NCBI GenBank assembly: GCA_039545355.1
Contig: BCJJ01000012.1
Coordinates: 1 to 64,000 of the forward strand
DNA length: 64,000 bases
Source: Trichosporon coremiiforme
Taxonomy: Eukaryota; Basidiomycota; Tremellomycetes; Trichosporonales; Trichosporonaceae
Direction: 5' to 3'
Below are positions 1 through 9,649 of this stretch, one piece after another (the stretch's first letter is position 1; each line of letters starts with the position of its first letter). The notes beneath the pieces were generated by a model. The model did not search any database. It was given only the letters and a program-made list of their open reading frames with translations, and was not told where the DNA came from. A program made the translations under genes and the position numbers.

Positions 1-27
1 AACCCCTAAACCCCCTAACCCCCTAAG
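1..27. repeat. Telomeric repeat stub (CCCCCTAA / TTAGGGGG)
   Basis: The window opens with about three slightly irregular copies of C4-5TAA, ending at base 27. TTAGGGGG is the telomere repeat known from Cryptococcus and relatives. The tract runs straight into coding sequence of PRP6 with no subtelomeric spacer. It is short, so it may be only the inner edge of a telomere or the end of an assembled contig. Confidence 0.8.
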
Positions 28-2736
28 CGGCTGAGCGGCGTCCGCCTTCTTGCGCACCTCCTCGATACGCTGCGGCTCGCCGTGCTGCTTCTCAAACTTG
101 AGCCACCAGCCGTAGGCGTCTCCCCAGTCCGGATCGGCCGTGATCGCGTTCTGCATCCATTGTCGCGTCTTCTCGATCTTGCGCTCGGCCCAGAACAGAC
201 GCGCAACGGCCATGATGACGGCCGGGTGCTCGCCTGCCTTCTTCAGCGCATCGACGGAACGTCCCTTCCGCTGCTGAGGGTTTTCCATGAAGATGGCCAT
301 GGCCCAGAGCAGAGGCGAGGAGGGACATTCCTGCATTGCGCGGGACAGGACAGCCTTGGCTTGCTGCGTTGAGCCCGCGCGCTCCTCGATCTTGACTGTC
401 TCCGTCCACAGAACATCGTTCTTGGGGTTGTGCAGACGCGCCTTCTCGAGAAGTGAACGTGCCTTGATGACGACGCCGGCCTTCTCCTCCAGCCGGGCAG
501 AGAGGATCCACAACGGCACACTCTTGGGACAGGCGCGGCAACCCTGGGCGTACGCCTTGCGCGCGCCAGCGATGTCGCCCTTCTCCTCAAGCACCTGTCC
601 GCGGATCATGTGCAGCTTGTCGAATGACGGGAAGCGGCCAATAGCATCGTCGAGCGTCTTGAGAGCCTCGTCGAGCTTTCCGAGCTGTCGCTCCAGCACC
701 GCGCTCTTCATCCACACGCGCTCCGTGTCGGCCTGTCCGCGCGCCTTCTGCAGAATCTGTTGGGCCGCTTCCACCTCGTTCGTCTCGGCCGCAATCTTGG
801 CAGCAGCGAGGAAGATCGACTCGGAGTCCTCGTTCTGCTCGAAAGCGCGGGAGAGTACCTGCTGCGCACCGACGACGTCGCCACCGACCCATTTCTCCTT
901 GGCAGCCATAAGCCACAGCACCTCGGCGTGCGGGCAGTGCTCGGCTCCCTGGGCAAGGATCTCTTGCACCGCCTCTGGCGTGCCGTGCGCCTTCTCGAAC
1001 TCGGCCGCTTTGCGCCATACACTCGGCGAGTCGGGGAAGGACTCGATGAGCACAACGAACACGGCGCGCGCGACCTCGTAGAATCCGCCGAGGGCTGCGC
1101 GCTCCGCGTCCTCGAGCCAGACGGTCCGCCGGTCCTCCTCCTCGATGTCCAGGTGGATTGTGGCCTTCACGATCGCCTGGGCCGTGAGCGGGCTACCGTC
1201 GCGCTCGCACGCCTCGGCCTCCTGCAGCCACTGCTCGCGCGTAAGCACCGCCTGGTGCTTCGTCAAACTGCCGACAGCGAGCTTGATGAGACGGTCGACC
1301 TGGGCGGCAAGCTTCTTGCGCGCCGCCACGTCCTCCTCTGCGCTCGCATCCTTACTGACAGCGCTCGGGGACTGCTCTGCCAAACGTCCGGCGGCAATCC
1401 AGATCTCGTGACTCGTCGGAATCTTCTGTCGAGCGCTGTTAAGAACCTGCTTCGCCTTGTCGGGCGTCTCGAGACGGGCGAGCGTGAGCCAAAGCTCGAC
1501 GCTGGTGGGGATAACCTCGACGGCGCGCGTGAGGAGGATACGAGCGTCCTCAGGGTCGTCCTCGAGGTTGACGACCTCCTTCCACAGTCGAACCGAGTTG
1601 GGAATGAACTCAAGGGCCTTGCGCAGTACGCGGCGCTTCGCGTTCGGGTCAGCCTCGAGCGACGCAGCCTTGAGCCAGATCTTGACGGACTGCGGGACGT
1701 TCTCGACCGCGCGGGCCAGGATGCGCTTGGCGTTCTCAGGCGTGTTGAGCTCGGCAGCGTGGAACCACACGTCCTCGGACCGGGGACATTTCTCGCAACC
1801 CTCGGCGATGATCTTGCGTGCGGCAACCATCTTCTTCGCGTGCACCTCCAGCGATGCGGCAGCGATCCAGCCCGGGGCGTGCTTTGGGTTACTCTGGATA
1901 AGGTTCTGGAGCAGCTGGCGCGCCTGCTTGATGTCACCGATCTGCGCGTCGGTCTGCAGCACCTGCGAGTTGAGCGCCGTCATGTATCCTCGCGGGTCGA
2001 CCGAGGTGCTCGATCCGTTGGCAGCGTCGCCGGATGCCTGGTCGAGCTTCAGCGACAGAACACGGTCACGCGCTGTTCCCATAGCGACGAAGTCGGTCAT
2101 CGTACCGTCGGCATCGGCGGGTCCATCGTCAATCTCGCCCATAAGCTGCGTGCTGGCGGCGGCGCCGGCGAGCACCGAGTCGGAGACAGCATAAAGCTTG
2201 CCGTTCTGGTTCTCCTCCAGTCGGGGGTTCTGTTTCCGCCTCTTGCCGGTCATGTTGCCCGCCTCGGGGATGGCCTCCCAATCCTCATCCTTGAGCACGC
2301 TGAGTCCACGCTTCAAGTCTGCAAACTGCGTCTGGATTTTGGGATTGTTCGCCCTCTCCTTGGCGGCAGCTTCGGCCTCGGCAGCCTCGCGCTGCGCCTT
2401 CCTCCTCTCGTCCATGCGCGCGTCGACCGCGTCCCAGATCCGGTCCGCCTCCTCGTCATCCGCCTCGTACACCGTTCCAGCGAAGAGGTTGCGCTCGTCC
2501 TCCGGGTCTTGGAACTGGTCGGGGTCCGGAATCTCCTCGCCGCGCTTCGCCATCGCCTCCTGGATCGTCTCGGCTGACGGTCCCTCGCGCGCAGGACCGA
2601 TATCGGATCGAGTAGTGAATCCGCTCGCTCCACGTCCCAGACCCGCGACGTAGGATGCCGGGGCCTGCATGTTCAGGAAAGCATAGCGGTGCTCTTTCGG
2701 GATCGACCGCACCGTGCCGATGTGGTTGCCCGACAT
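1..2736 (-). CDS. PRP6: Pre-mRNA splicing factor Prp6 (Prp1 in fission yeast), 3' end replaced by telomere repeat
   Basis: Prp6 is a U5 snRNP protein that bridges U4/U6 and U5 in the tri-snRNP. One uninterrupted frame runs from an ATG in a CACCATG context (2736-2734) to the window edge, 912 codons. The N-terminus has the PRP1_N hallmark YVAGLGRGASGFTTRSDIG near residues 32-50. The rest is HAT/TPR repeats with the usual W..AA..E pattern (for example AELWLTLARLE-type helices and CPxSxxLWxxxAxLE). Full-length family members end about 30 residues after the HGxxxxxEEV helix. Here that helix (HGEPQRIEEVRKKADAA) is followed at once by residues encoded by telomere repeats, and no stop occurs before base 1. 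The gene is therefore truncated, or the locus is a chromosome-end variant. No intron is seen. It shares a 372-bp divergent promoter with CFD1. Confidence 0.93.
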   Translation of the reverse strand, partial: MSGNHIGTVRSIPKEHRYAFLNMQAPASYVAGLGRGASGFTTRSDIGPAREGPSAETIQEAMAKRGEEIPDPDQFQDPEDERNLFAGTVYEADDEEADRIWDAVDARMDERRKAQREAAEAEAAAKERANNPKIQTQFADLKRGLSVLKDEDWEAIPEAGNMTGKRRKQNPRLEENQNGKLYAVSDSVLAGAAASTQLMGEIDDGPADADGTMTDFVAMGTARDRVLSLKLDQASGDAANGSSTSVDPRGYMTALNSQVLQTDAQIGDIKQARQLLQNLIQSNPKHAPGWIAAASLEVHAKKMVAARKIIAEGCEKCPRSEDVWFHAAELNTPENAKRILARAVENVPQSVKIWLKAASLEADPNAKRRVLRKALEFIPNSVRLWKEVVNLEDDPEDARILLTRAVEVIPTSVELWLTLARLETPDKAKQVLNSARQKIPTSHEIWIAAGRLAEQSPSAVSKDASAEEDVAARKKLAAQVDRLIKLAVGSLTKHQAVLTREQWLQEAEACERDGSPLTAQAIVKATIHLDIEEEDRRTVWLEDAERAALGGFYEVARAVFVVLIESFPDSPSVWRKAAEFEKAHGTPEAVQEILAQGAEHCPHAEVLWLMAAKEKWVGGDVVGAQQVLSRAFEQNEDSESIFLAAAKIAAETNEVEAAQQILQKARGQADTERVWMKSAVLERQLGKLDEALKTLDDAIGRFPSFDKLHMIRGQVLEEKGDIAGARKAYAQGCRACPKSVPLWILSARLEEKAGVVIKARSLLEKARLHNPKNDVLWTETVKIEERAGSTQQAKAVLSRAMQECPSSPLLWAMAIFMENPQQRKGRSVDALKKAGEHPAVIMAVARLFWAERKIEKTRQWMQNAITADPDWGDAYGWWLKFEKQHGEPQRIEEVRKKADAAQPLRGLGGLGV

Positions 2737-3108
2737 GGTGAAGCGTCGGCTGTTGCCGTCAAGGTAGCCTCCGAGAGTAAGCTGAAGGTCGGCTCTGGTG
2801 TCGTCTGAAGTCGGGTGGCGCCTTTCGAGTCGTCCTTTTCGCGCTTTTTGACGTCGGATGCTCGTCGCTGGGCTCGAGATGGGGAAGAGTCTTGGATCAA
2901 CAACTGGGGAAGAAGCTTCGATCGCTGATGTCTGGTCGAGTTCAAGATCGGTTGGTGGCAAAGTGGGGCTCGAATAAACTTGGCCACGCGAGATAATTCG
3001 CCACCACCAGTGATGTCGACCTCTACCACAGAGGTTCGAGTCATTTCGGCCGGCTGACCAAGCATCCAGCGCCTCTCTCATCTCACTACTCACGTACCTC
3101 GACAGAAG
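2737..3108. promoter_or_regulatory. Divergent intergenic region, PRP6 / CFD1
   Basis: 372 bp separate the two start codons, so both promoters must share this space. No clear TATA box or long repeat was seen. Confidence 0.5.
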
Positions 3109-4234
3109 ATGAGCGACCAGCCGCTGTCCACGCCGGTCTCTAGGCGCCTTTCAAGCGTTAAGAACATCATCATCGTGCTTTCGGGCAAGGGTGCGTAGTC
3201 CCAACAAGCTCACAGATTGGTCAAGATCGAGCTGACCTCCAGGCGGTGTCGGCAAGTCCTCCTCTGCTGTCCAGCTCGCGCTCTCCCTTCTGAACACTGG
3301 CCCGAATGTGCGCGTAGGACTCCTCGATCTGGACCTGACTGGTCCCTCTCTCCCGCGCATGGTTGGGCTGGACGACCCGGGCGCGACAGTGAAGCAGTCC
3401 TCGGCTGGCTGGGTGCCCGTGTACGTGGACAAGGAGGGCCGGCTGGGCGTCATGTCGATCGGTTTCCTGCTCAAGAACCGCGGGGACAGTGTCGTCTGGC
3501 GCGGACCAAAGAAGGACGGCATGATCCGCCAATTCCTCCAAGAGGTCCGATGGGGCGACCTCGACTACCTCGTCATCGACACGCCGCCCGGAACGACGGA
3601 CGAGCACATCTCCCTCCTCACCCACTTGCACCCCCTGTTCACTCCTACAACTGCCAACCCGACGACACCGACTGCTGTCATGGTCACGACACCCCAGAAG
3701 ACGGCTATCAACGATACGATCAAGAGCGTGTCTTTCACGCGCAAACTTGGACTGCCCGTGCTCGGTGTGGTTGAGAACATGGCGGGATACGCGTGCCCGT
3801 GTTGCCACGAGATCAGCGCCTGTTTCGGCAAAGGAGGAGGAGAGGATATGGCCAAGGACCAAGGACTCGAGTTCCTCGGCAGTGTGCCGATTGACACGAA
3901 ACTGGTCGACCTCCTCGATGCAGTGAGCAAGGGCGAGGTACCCGGAGAAGGGGCAAGGGGGGAGGAGGCGAACGAGAGCGCGGCGGCGTCCAGCGCAGCA
4001 GCCGAGGCGACGACCGAGCAGACAGCGAAAGCGGGCCAGGAGGTCGAGGACGGTCAAGAGGTCAAGACGGTCAATGGCAGCAATGGTCACAAGGAGGCGT
4101 TCCCCCTCCTGGACCGGTACAACGAGACGACCTCGGCCCGGGTCTGGAAGGATATTGCGGGCAAGGCGGTTGATGACATCAACAGACGAAGGGGCAAGAT
4201 CAGCGCCAAGCTCCAGGCTCAGTCGGCTGCTTAG
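3109..4234 (+). CDS. CFD1: Cytosolic Fe-S cluster assembly scaffold ATPase Cfd1/NUBP2
   Basis: This is an Mrp/NBP35-family P-loop ATPase that forms a scaffold with Nbp35 and builds [4Fe-4S] clusters for cytosolic and nuclear proteins. Exon 1 is 3109-3190 and exon 2 is 3243-4234, with a 52-nt intron at 3191-3242 (GTGCGT...CTGAC...CAG) that splits a glycine codon inside the deviant Walker A motif SGKGGVGKSS. The spliced protein has 357 aa. Other motifs seen are [12 protein letters not shown] (Walker A'), [10 protein letters not shown] (switch II/Walker B) and MAGYACPCC, whose CPCC supplies the bridging cluster cysteines. The absence of the N-terminal four-Cys ferredoxin-like motif marks it as Cfd1 rather than Nbp35. 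Near the C-terminus an acidic, Ala-rich insert of about 50 residues ([12 protein letters not shown] onward) is longer than in the usual family members. Confidence 0.95.
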
Positions 4235-4984
4235 ACATAGATGGGATGTTGTATGCATAGTTTGATAGATCTTGCCCGCGCTTACCACTCGCCACCATGG
4301 AAGACTGGCATGCGAGTCAGGTGGAGAAGTCTGGCAAGGTGGGCAGCGATGGCGAAATAGGTGGTGTGAACGGGAAGACATGGTGATGAGAGAGGCGAGG
4401 GGTGGAGGTGATGGCCGCAACGTGGCAAAAGAATGCGGCCAGACGCTCCTACAGATTAAACAACCCAGATCGGCCTCTCCCATCTCGCTCGAACACGAGC
4501 TCCTCTGAAGCTAACGAGAGGGGCGGATCTGCGATGGTTAATCTGTGGGGGCGAGGGACCGCTGATCCACGCTTCACGGGAGCCTTAGCTGACTGCAGGC
4601 TTGAAAGCGGGTTTCGGGCGAGTCGGGGGCAAGAGGGGAAAGAGGGGGCTCGAGAGAGGGGGCTCGTGGCACAGGGAGATGTGGTGGGCGATAGGGGTGC
4701 TGGAAGGGAATTGGGGGACGTGGAAGTAGGAGGAGGAGAGGTGGACGTGGAGGTCGAGGTCACGGAGACGCTTGGACCCCGACGAACGCCTCATACCGCC
4801 TCACACCTGCCGCCAGGCCGCCAAGCGGCCGCTGAGACTTGAAGGGTTTTTGGCACCCGGGCGTACAGGCGTCGGGCTGCGGTGGGCTCGGCATCTCATC
4901 GTACACGTGCAACGCAATCGTCCTCGAGCCTAGCTCCGATCCAGACAGTGGCAATCTAATACATCTTAATGTGTCTATTCTAGC
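4235..4984. other. Convergent 3'-3' spacer, no gene seen
   Basis: This lies between the 3' ends of CFD1 and LHS1. It contains purine-rich runs around 4620-4770 (GGAGG/GTGGAGG tracts) but no ORF with coding character. Confidence 0.5.
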
Positions 4985-7629
4985 TTAGAGCTCGTCATGC
5001 TTGATCTCCTCCGTCTTCTCTTCCCGCACCGGCTCCTCGAACACCCTCTGTTCCGTCTCCTCGACGACGACCTCCTCAGGCTTGGCCTCCTCCTCCTTCT
5101 TGTCCTCCTTAGGGACGACCTTCTTCTTAGGCCGGGGGACACGGGGGTCCTTCCTCTTCTCGAGCGCCTGGACGTAGATCTGGAGCGCCTTGCCCTTGTC
5201 GTCCAGGTCCTTGGTGAAGATGACCGGGTCCGCCTTCATCTCCCCGTTCAGCTTGACCTGTTCCGTCATGAGCGGATCGATCCAGCCCTCGTACTCCTTC
5301 AGCATGTTGGCGACCTTGAGCAGCTCCTCCTCCGTGTACTTGGGCGGCGCGACGGGGTTCTCGTCCGTAGCGCTCTCGGCAGCCTTGAGCGCGTTGGTGC
5401 GGTTCTCAGTCGCGGCGAGGAGGAAGGCGCGGCCAGCGTGCATCGCCTGCTGGAACTTCTCGACAGCCGTGGGGCGCGACATCCACTCGGTGTAGCGGGT
5501 TGCGATGGGCGCCTCGAGCGCCTCGAGCTCGGTCAGGCGCGACACGAGGTCGCCGACGGGAGCGGACTCGGCGTACTCGGCGAGCCACTCGAAGGCAGAG
5601 GCGACGCCAGACGAGAGACGCTCGCGCTCCCCGTCGGTTCCAAAGTCGAAGAGCGCCTTGCTGTCTGGCTCGTCGGAGAGATAGTTCTGTACGCGGTAGA
5701 GGTAGCCCTCAAGACGGTTGCGGGCCTCCTCTCGCGCGCGGAGGGCGGCCTCGTACACGCCAATGCTGGCCAGACGCTCCTTCGTGATACGCTTTTCGTC
5801 CTTGGACATCGTCTTGAAGAGGGGCTTTGAGGTGTACTTGAGGATGACACGGGGCGCCTTCTTGGGCTTCTCGGCCTTCTCGGTCTCGGTCTTGTTCTCG
5901 GCCTCAATCTCAGCCTCCTCCGCGGAGGACTCAGCCTTGTCCTTCTTGCCGAACAGTCCGCCAAGAACGCCCTTAGCCTTCTCGGGGACCTCGGTCTGGT
6001 TGCTCGTGAGAGCGGCCTGGGCGACGGAAAAGAAGCCGCGCTTGTCGAGACGCAGGGTCAGGTTCACGACGGGCTCGGGGGCGGTGAAGTTGGCGAGGGC
6101 GGCGGAGATGTCAGGGATGTTGACTTCGAGGATCGGGCTGCCGCTCTGCTCGAACACAAGGTCGAGCTTGTCCTCGGGCTTGAGGAGTAGAGTCTTGCGC
6201 TCACCCTGGACGGTGCCCTTGGGGAAGACGACGTCGTTGCCGAGGGAGTAGTCGTAGCTCGAGTGCTCGTCGATCTCGATCGACTTCATCTTGAACTGCC
6301 TCGAGATGGAGGCTCCGTAGAACGCCGCACCCAGCACGGCAGCCTCGTCGCCATTGACGGACTGCGCAATCTTGTCGTCATTTCCGCCAAGGTAGTCGCG
6401 GACCGCAGTCTGGACCATGGGCACACGCGCGTTGCCGCCGAAGAGGAGAACGGAGGTGATGTCGTCGATTGTGAGGCCGGCATCCTTGAGCGCATTCTTG
6501 ATCGGGGCGGTGAGCTCAGGGAGCTTCTTAGCCATCTTGTCCTCGAGCTGCTCGCGCGAGACCATGCCGCGGAAGTCGAGGTCGTCGAACAGCGACTCGA
6601 CACTGGCCTGCGCCTCCTGGTTCGCACTCAGGATCTGCTTCACTCGGACAGCCTCCTTGGACAGCCTGGCCATGGCGCGCGCGTCGTCCTTGATGTCCGG
6701 GCGCGAGGTCTTCTTCACGAACGCGTCCTGGATCAGGTCCCTGGTCGCAATGTCGAGGTTGACGGCGCCGACGTGCTCGTATCCGACGGCCAGGGCCTCA
6801 ACGTGCGTCGTGTTGATGAAGTGCTTCGACTTGGGAGTCACGCGCTCGCTCGTCTGGTACATCGCAAGCACGGTCGCAGACGTGTAGATCGCACCCGAGT
6901 CGTAGACGATGTGGTACTCCTTCTCGCCTTCGCCAGTTGCCGGGTCGAAAGTGGGGAACGTCCGCGTCATGGCGTAGTTGAGTCCAACGGCGGTGCCCTC
7001 TCCGATCATGGCGAGGCACTGGAGGCCCTGCAGCTCGAGAGCGTCGCGGTACGCACGGCGCTGCTGCTGGTCAAACCAGTTTGGGACGGTGACAACAACT
7101 TGCGAGACGGTATCAGGAGCGGCAGCCTCGTTGGCGAGACCCTTGAAGTAGGCGATCTGGTGAGCGAGAAGGTCGACTGGCGTCCATGCGGCGTCGGCGG
7201 AGGGGGAAGGCTTGATGTGGTCCGGGACGTTGGCGTGCTTGAAGATGAGCGAGCCATCGTCGGTCAGAAGAGGCGGGTTAGGGTAGATCGGGAGATCGGG
7301 AACTTCGGTCGCGGCAATCAGCGGCTTGACGTAGGGGAAGTTGGTGGAGGGGAAGCGCGATGCCTGAATGTTAGCTACATGGCGCCGACGCGTGAGCTAC
7401 TCACGGACATCTTGCCCTCGGCGCCGAAGACACGGTCGTTCTTCTTCCATCCCACGACGGAAGAAATCTTGCGCTTGGCGTCGCGGTCGAGGAGGACGTC
7501 GAAGGAAGTGCCGGGCTTGACGAGGGAGAGTTTTGTAAACTCTGCTCCATAGTCGATGGCGAGGATCGCGCCCTGCACCAACGGCGAGAGCAGGGCGAAC
7601 AGCAGGAGGAGGCAGTGGTGCAACCTCAT
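4985..7629 (-). CDS. LHS1: ER Hsp70-superfamily chaperone Lhs1 (GRP170/HYOU1 type)
   Basis: This is a large lumenal Hsp70 relative that acts as nucleotide-exchange factor for BiP/Kar2 and in protein translocation. Exon 1 is 7629-7405 and exon 2 is 7363-4985, with a 41-nt intron (7364-7404, GTGAGT...CAG). The product has 867 aa. It starts with a clear signal peptide (MRLHHCLLLLFALLSPLVQG), continues into the Hsp70 ATPase start ILAIDYGAEFTKLSL, and shows VVTVPNWFDQQQRRA and LLFGGNARVPMVQ, the Hsp70 phosphate and adenosine motifs. After the ATPase domain comes a KE-rich acidic loop (about residues 540-575), then the extended alpha-helical domain. The C-terminus is IKHDEL, an HDEL-type ER retention signal. 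A TATA-like TTATAT and a TGACGTG element lie 55-90 bp upstream. Confidence 0.95.
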
Positions 7630-7714
7630 GTTGTCTGTTGGGTGTGTGTTTTTGTGCACGCGGGGGTGCGGAGTGGACGGTGAGGATATAAGAGCAAGGA
7701 CAAAGAAACACCGA

Positions 7715-7721
7715 CACGTCA
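7715..7721 (-). promoter_or_regulatory. UPRE-like TGACGTG element upstream of LHS1
   Basis: On the gene strand the bases read TGACGTG, the core recognised by XBP1/ATF6-class and related bZIP factors. It is 86 bp upstream of the ATG, and a TATA-like TTATAT (about 7684-7690) lies between. An ER chaperone is an expected target of the unfolded protein response. Control by this site is inference. Confidence 0.5.
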
Positions 7722-8352
7722 TGTCCGTCGTGTCCGGAGTCTTCCACAGAAATCGCCACGGAGTCAGCCAAGACCTCCACGCACCTCCACCGAGCCTGCC
7801 ACGTTGTGCGGCAGTCGCCACCCAGCCACCCCCTGAATAGCAAATTAGATTCCGCTATTCCAGTGCTGAATACCCCGCGCTTGCACCGCTTCCTAATCAC
7901 CGCAAACGCGTTCTGAAACGCTGTCGTCAGCCGTCAGTCGTCTTCGCTCAACAGCGGTTGCTGAGGTTGTTGACGTTCTTATCAACTCAATATTCGTCTG
8001 ACTGCCCCTCGGGATGGAACTAGGCTCTTCGAAACCTTCTGACTGAACTTGCGCCTGCCGGATATTGGCCAACTTGCCTGCCATGTGATGACAAGAGGAG
8101 ATGAATGTCGAGGCGGCTGCGCAAGCGTCAAGAACGGCAAGTTAGATATGGGTGGCAGTGGAGGGGAGGGCCCAGAACTAAGACTACAGAGGGACGCTGA
8201 ACGGTGAGGGGGCGTCCCTTCTAACATCGTCATCAGAAGTAACATTCTTCTAAGCATCTAATCACAGCAGGTCCAGAACTCTGGAATGGACAATACAGTC
8301 GACTACACACGCAGCCGCGGCAGCGCGGAGGCGGCGAATCGACTCATCACTA
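7722..8352. other. Upstream region of LHS1, no gene seen
   Basis: This is intergenic sequence between the LHS1 promoter and the decayed gene that begins near 8353. ORFs here have no coding character. Confidence 0.4.
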
Positions 8353-9272
8353 TTGACACATACTAGCTCGTCAGTTCTCAGCTCATCTGCAACATCAATA
8401 ATGATTCGAAGTCATCATCCTTTCTGCCAATGTCGGGACCCGCAGCACCGAGCGAATCTCTGGGCACCCCTCGGTGATGGCAAGATGGCCACCACCGTGT
8501 TCGGCGTCGACTGCGAGCCTTGCACTTTCCCGCGAGTTGCCAAAGAATACTTCGCTCTTCTGGCTACGCCGCCGCCTTAATCGGAGGACCTGTCCTCCAT
8601 CTATCGTCTTCCTCCGCCGTTCAGAGAGGACAGCCCGTCCTTCAACGTTCTCGTGGACAAGGGTCTGGCGCTGATGAAGGAGAAGCGGTCTAGTGGCGAG
8701 GGGTAAGCAACGCCAAAGTGTGCAGCGCTAAACCCAACAGGGTGTTCTACAATGCTACAAGCTTCAGAGATGCCGCTCGGCCGCTGATGCCGTTCCTCCC
8801 TAAAGATCTTGCCCAGGACGAGCTGGAGGAGATGATCGACCCCCGTCACATGATGGGTGGACCGGCCTATGCCATCTACAGTATACCGTACGTGCTGACA
8901 AGCTACCGATACTGACACCCAGAAGAACGTAGTGCCACCCATCCCCCAGCCGTTCGTGCATGCGCCCGAGTCTGTCTTCCACACCGTTGTTAGGTCGCTG
9001 TACGGCTCGATGTGGCCGCCCCTCATCGTCTCCCGAATGCCTCGCCAGGACTTCGACGAGGACGACATCATCGTGCCGCTCGACATGGACGCTGAATACG
9101 GATGAGGATATCGCGGCTGTTATCGGGGGCAGAATGCTGGGCAAGGTTCAACGCTTTCCGCTTTATGAGACGGGACACGAGGGTGAAGTACCGCGAGTAC
9201 TTGGCGGACTGGGTGCAGGAGAACGGCCTGTTCGCCAACTACAACAAGAAATCTGGATTTTCAGCCGCCTGA
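8353..9272 (+). pseudogene. Decayed unknown gene with in-frame stop and frameshifts
   Basis: Coding-like stretches in one orientation can be joined in order. A first part (MATTVFGVDCEPCTFPRVA...) runs into an in-frame TAA at 8578-8580, then continues in the same frame (SEDLSSIYRLPPPFRED). A good 38-nt intron follows (8703-8740, GTAAGC...CAG), then an exon with MPFLPKDLAQDELEEMIDP. The next intron-like gap (about 8890-8932) joins only with a frame change. The following part (FDEDDIIVPLDMDAEYG) stops at a TGA near 9102. A last part in another frame (REYLADWVQENGLFANYNK) ends at TGA 9270-9272. I do not recognise the family. Unusual splicing could rescue some breaks, but the TAA at 8578 has no obvious intron around it. 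Confidence 0.6.
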
Positions 9273-9649
9273 GTAATGTGTCTTTTGTGTCAGTAGTGTT
9301 GTATGCGTTGTCCCGCTTAATGTATGCGACTGTCCTTGCTCCTAAGCTGTGGACTCCGTATGTTGTCCTCGATCCGCTGTCACCAACACGGTCAACACAA
9401 GGAGCGAGCGGATCGAGTCGGTGATGCTTATTTGGCTCCGCTAATGGAAGCTGATTAGATATCGCTCTTCGCTCGTTTCAAATAAGGCTTAATCAGAACG
9501 CTAATCGCAGGGCTCACGCTCACCGCCCGTCAGCACCCTGAAACCGCTATCCGCCGGGCCGGACGCACACTCACGCGCCTGTCACTCGCTCGCTCATCGT
9601 CTACATTCCCAGAATCATCTCATCGTCATCCTCTTCATCGCCACCCACC
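9273..9649. other. Promoter region of the CUE-domain gene
   Basis: 377 bp of intergenic sequence with a pyrimidine-rich leader before the CACCATGG start at 9650. No other feature was seen. Confidence 0.4.

Noticed and set aside
82..2577. Long open frames on the plus strand opposite PRP6, such as 760-2577
   Set aside because: They are antisense shadows of a well-supported coding frame; high GC keeps the opposite strand open.
6263..7552. 429-codon plus-strand ORF opposite LHS1
   Set aside because: Antisense to the Hsp70 coding frame, no recognisable domain.
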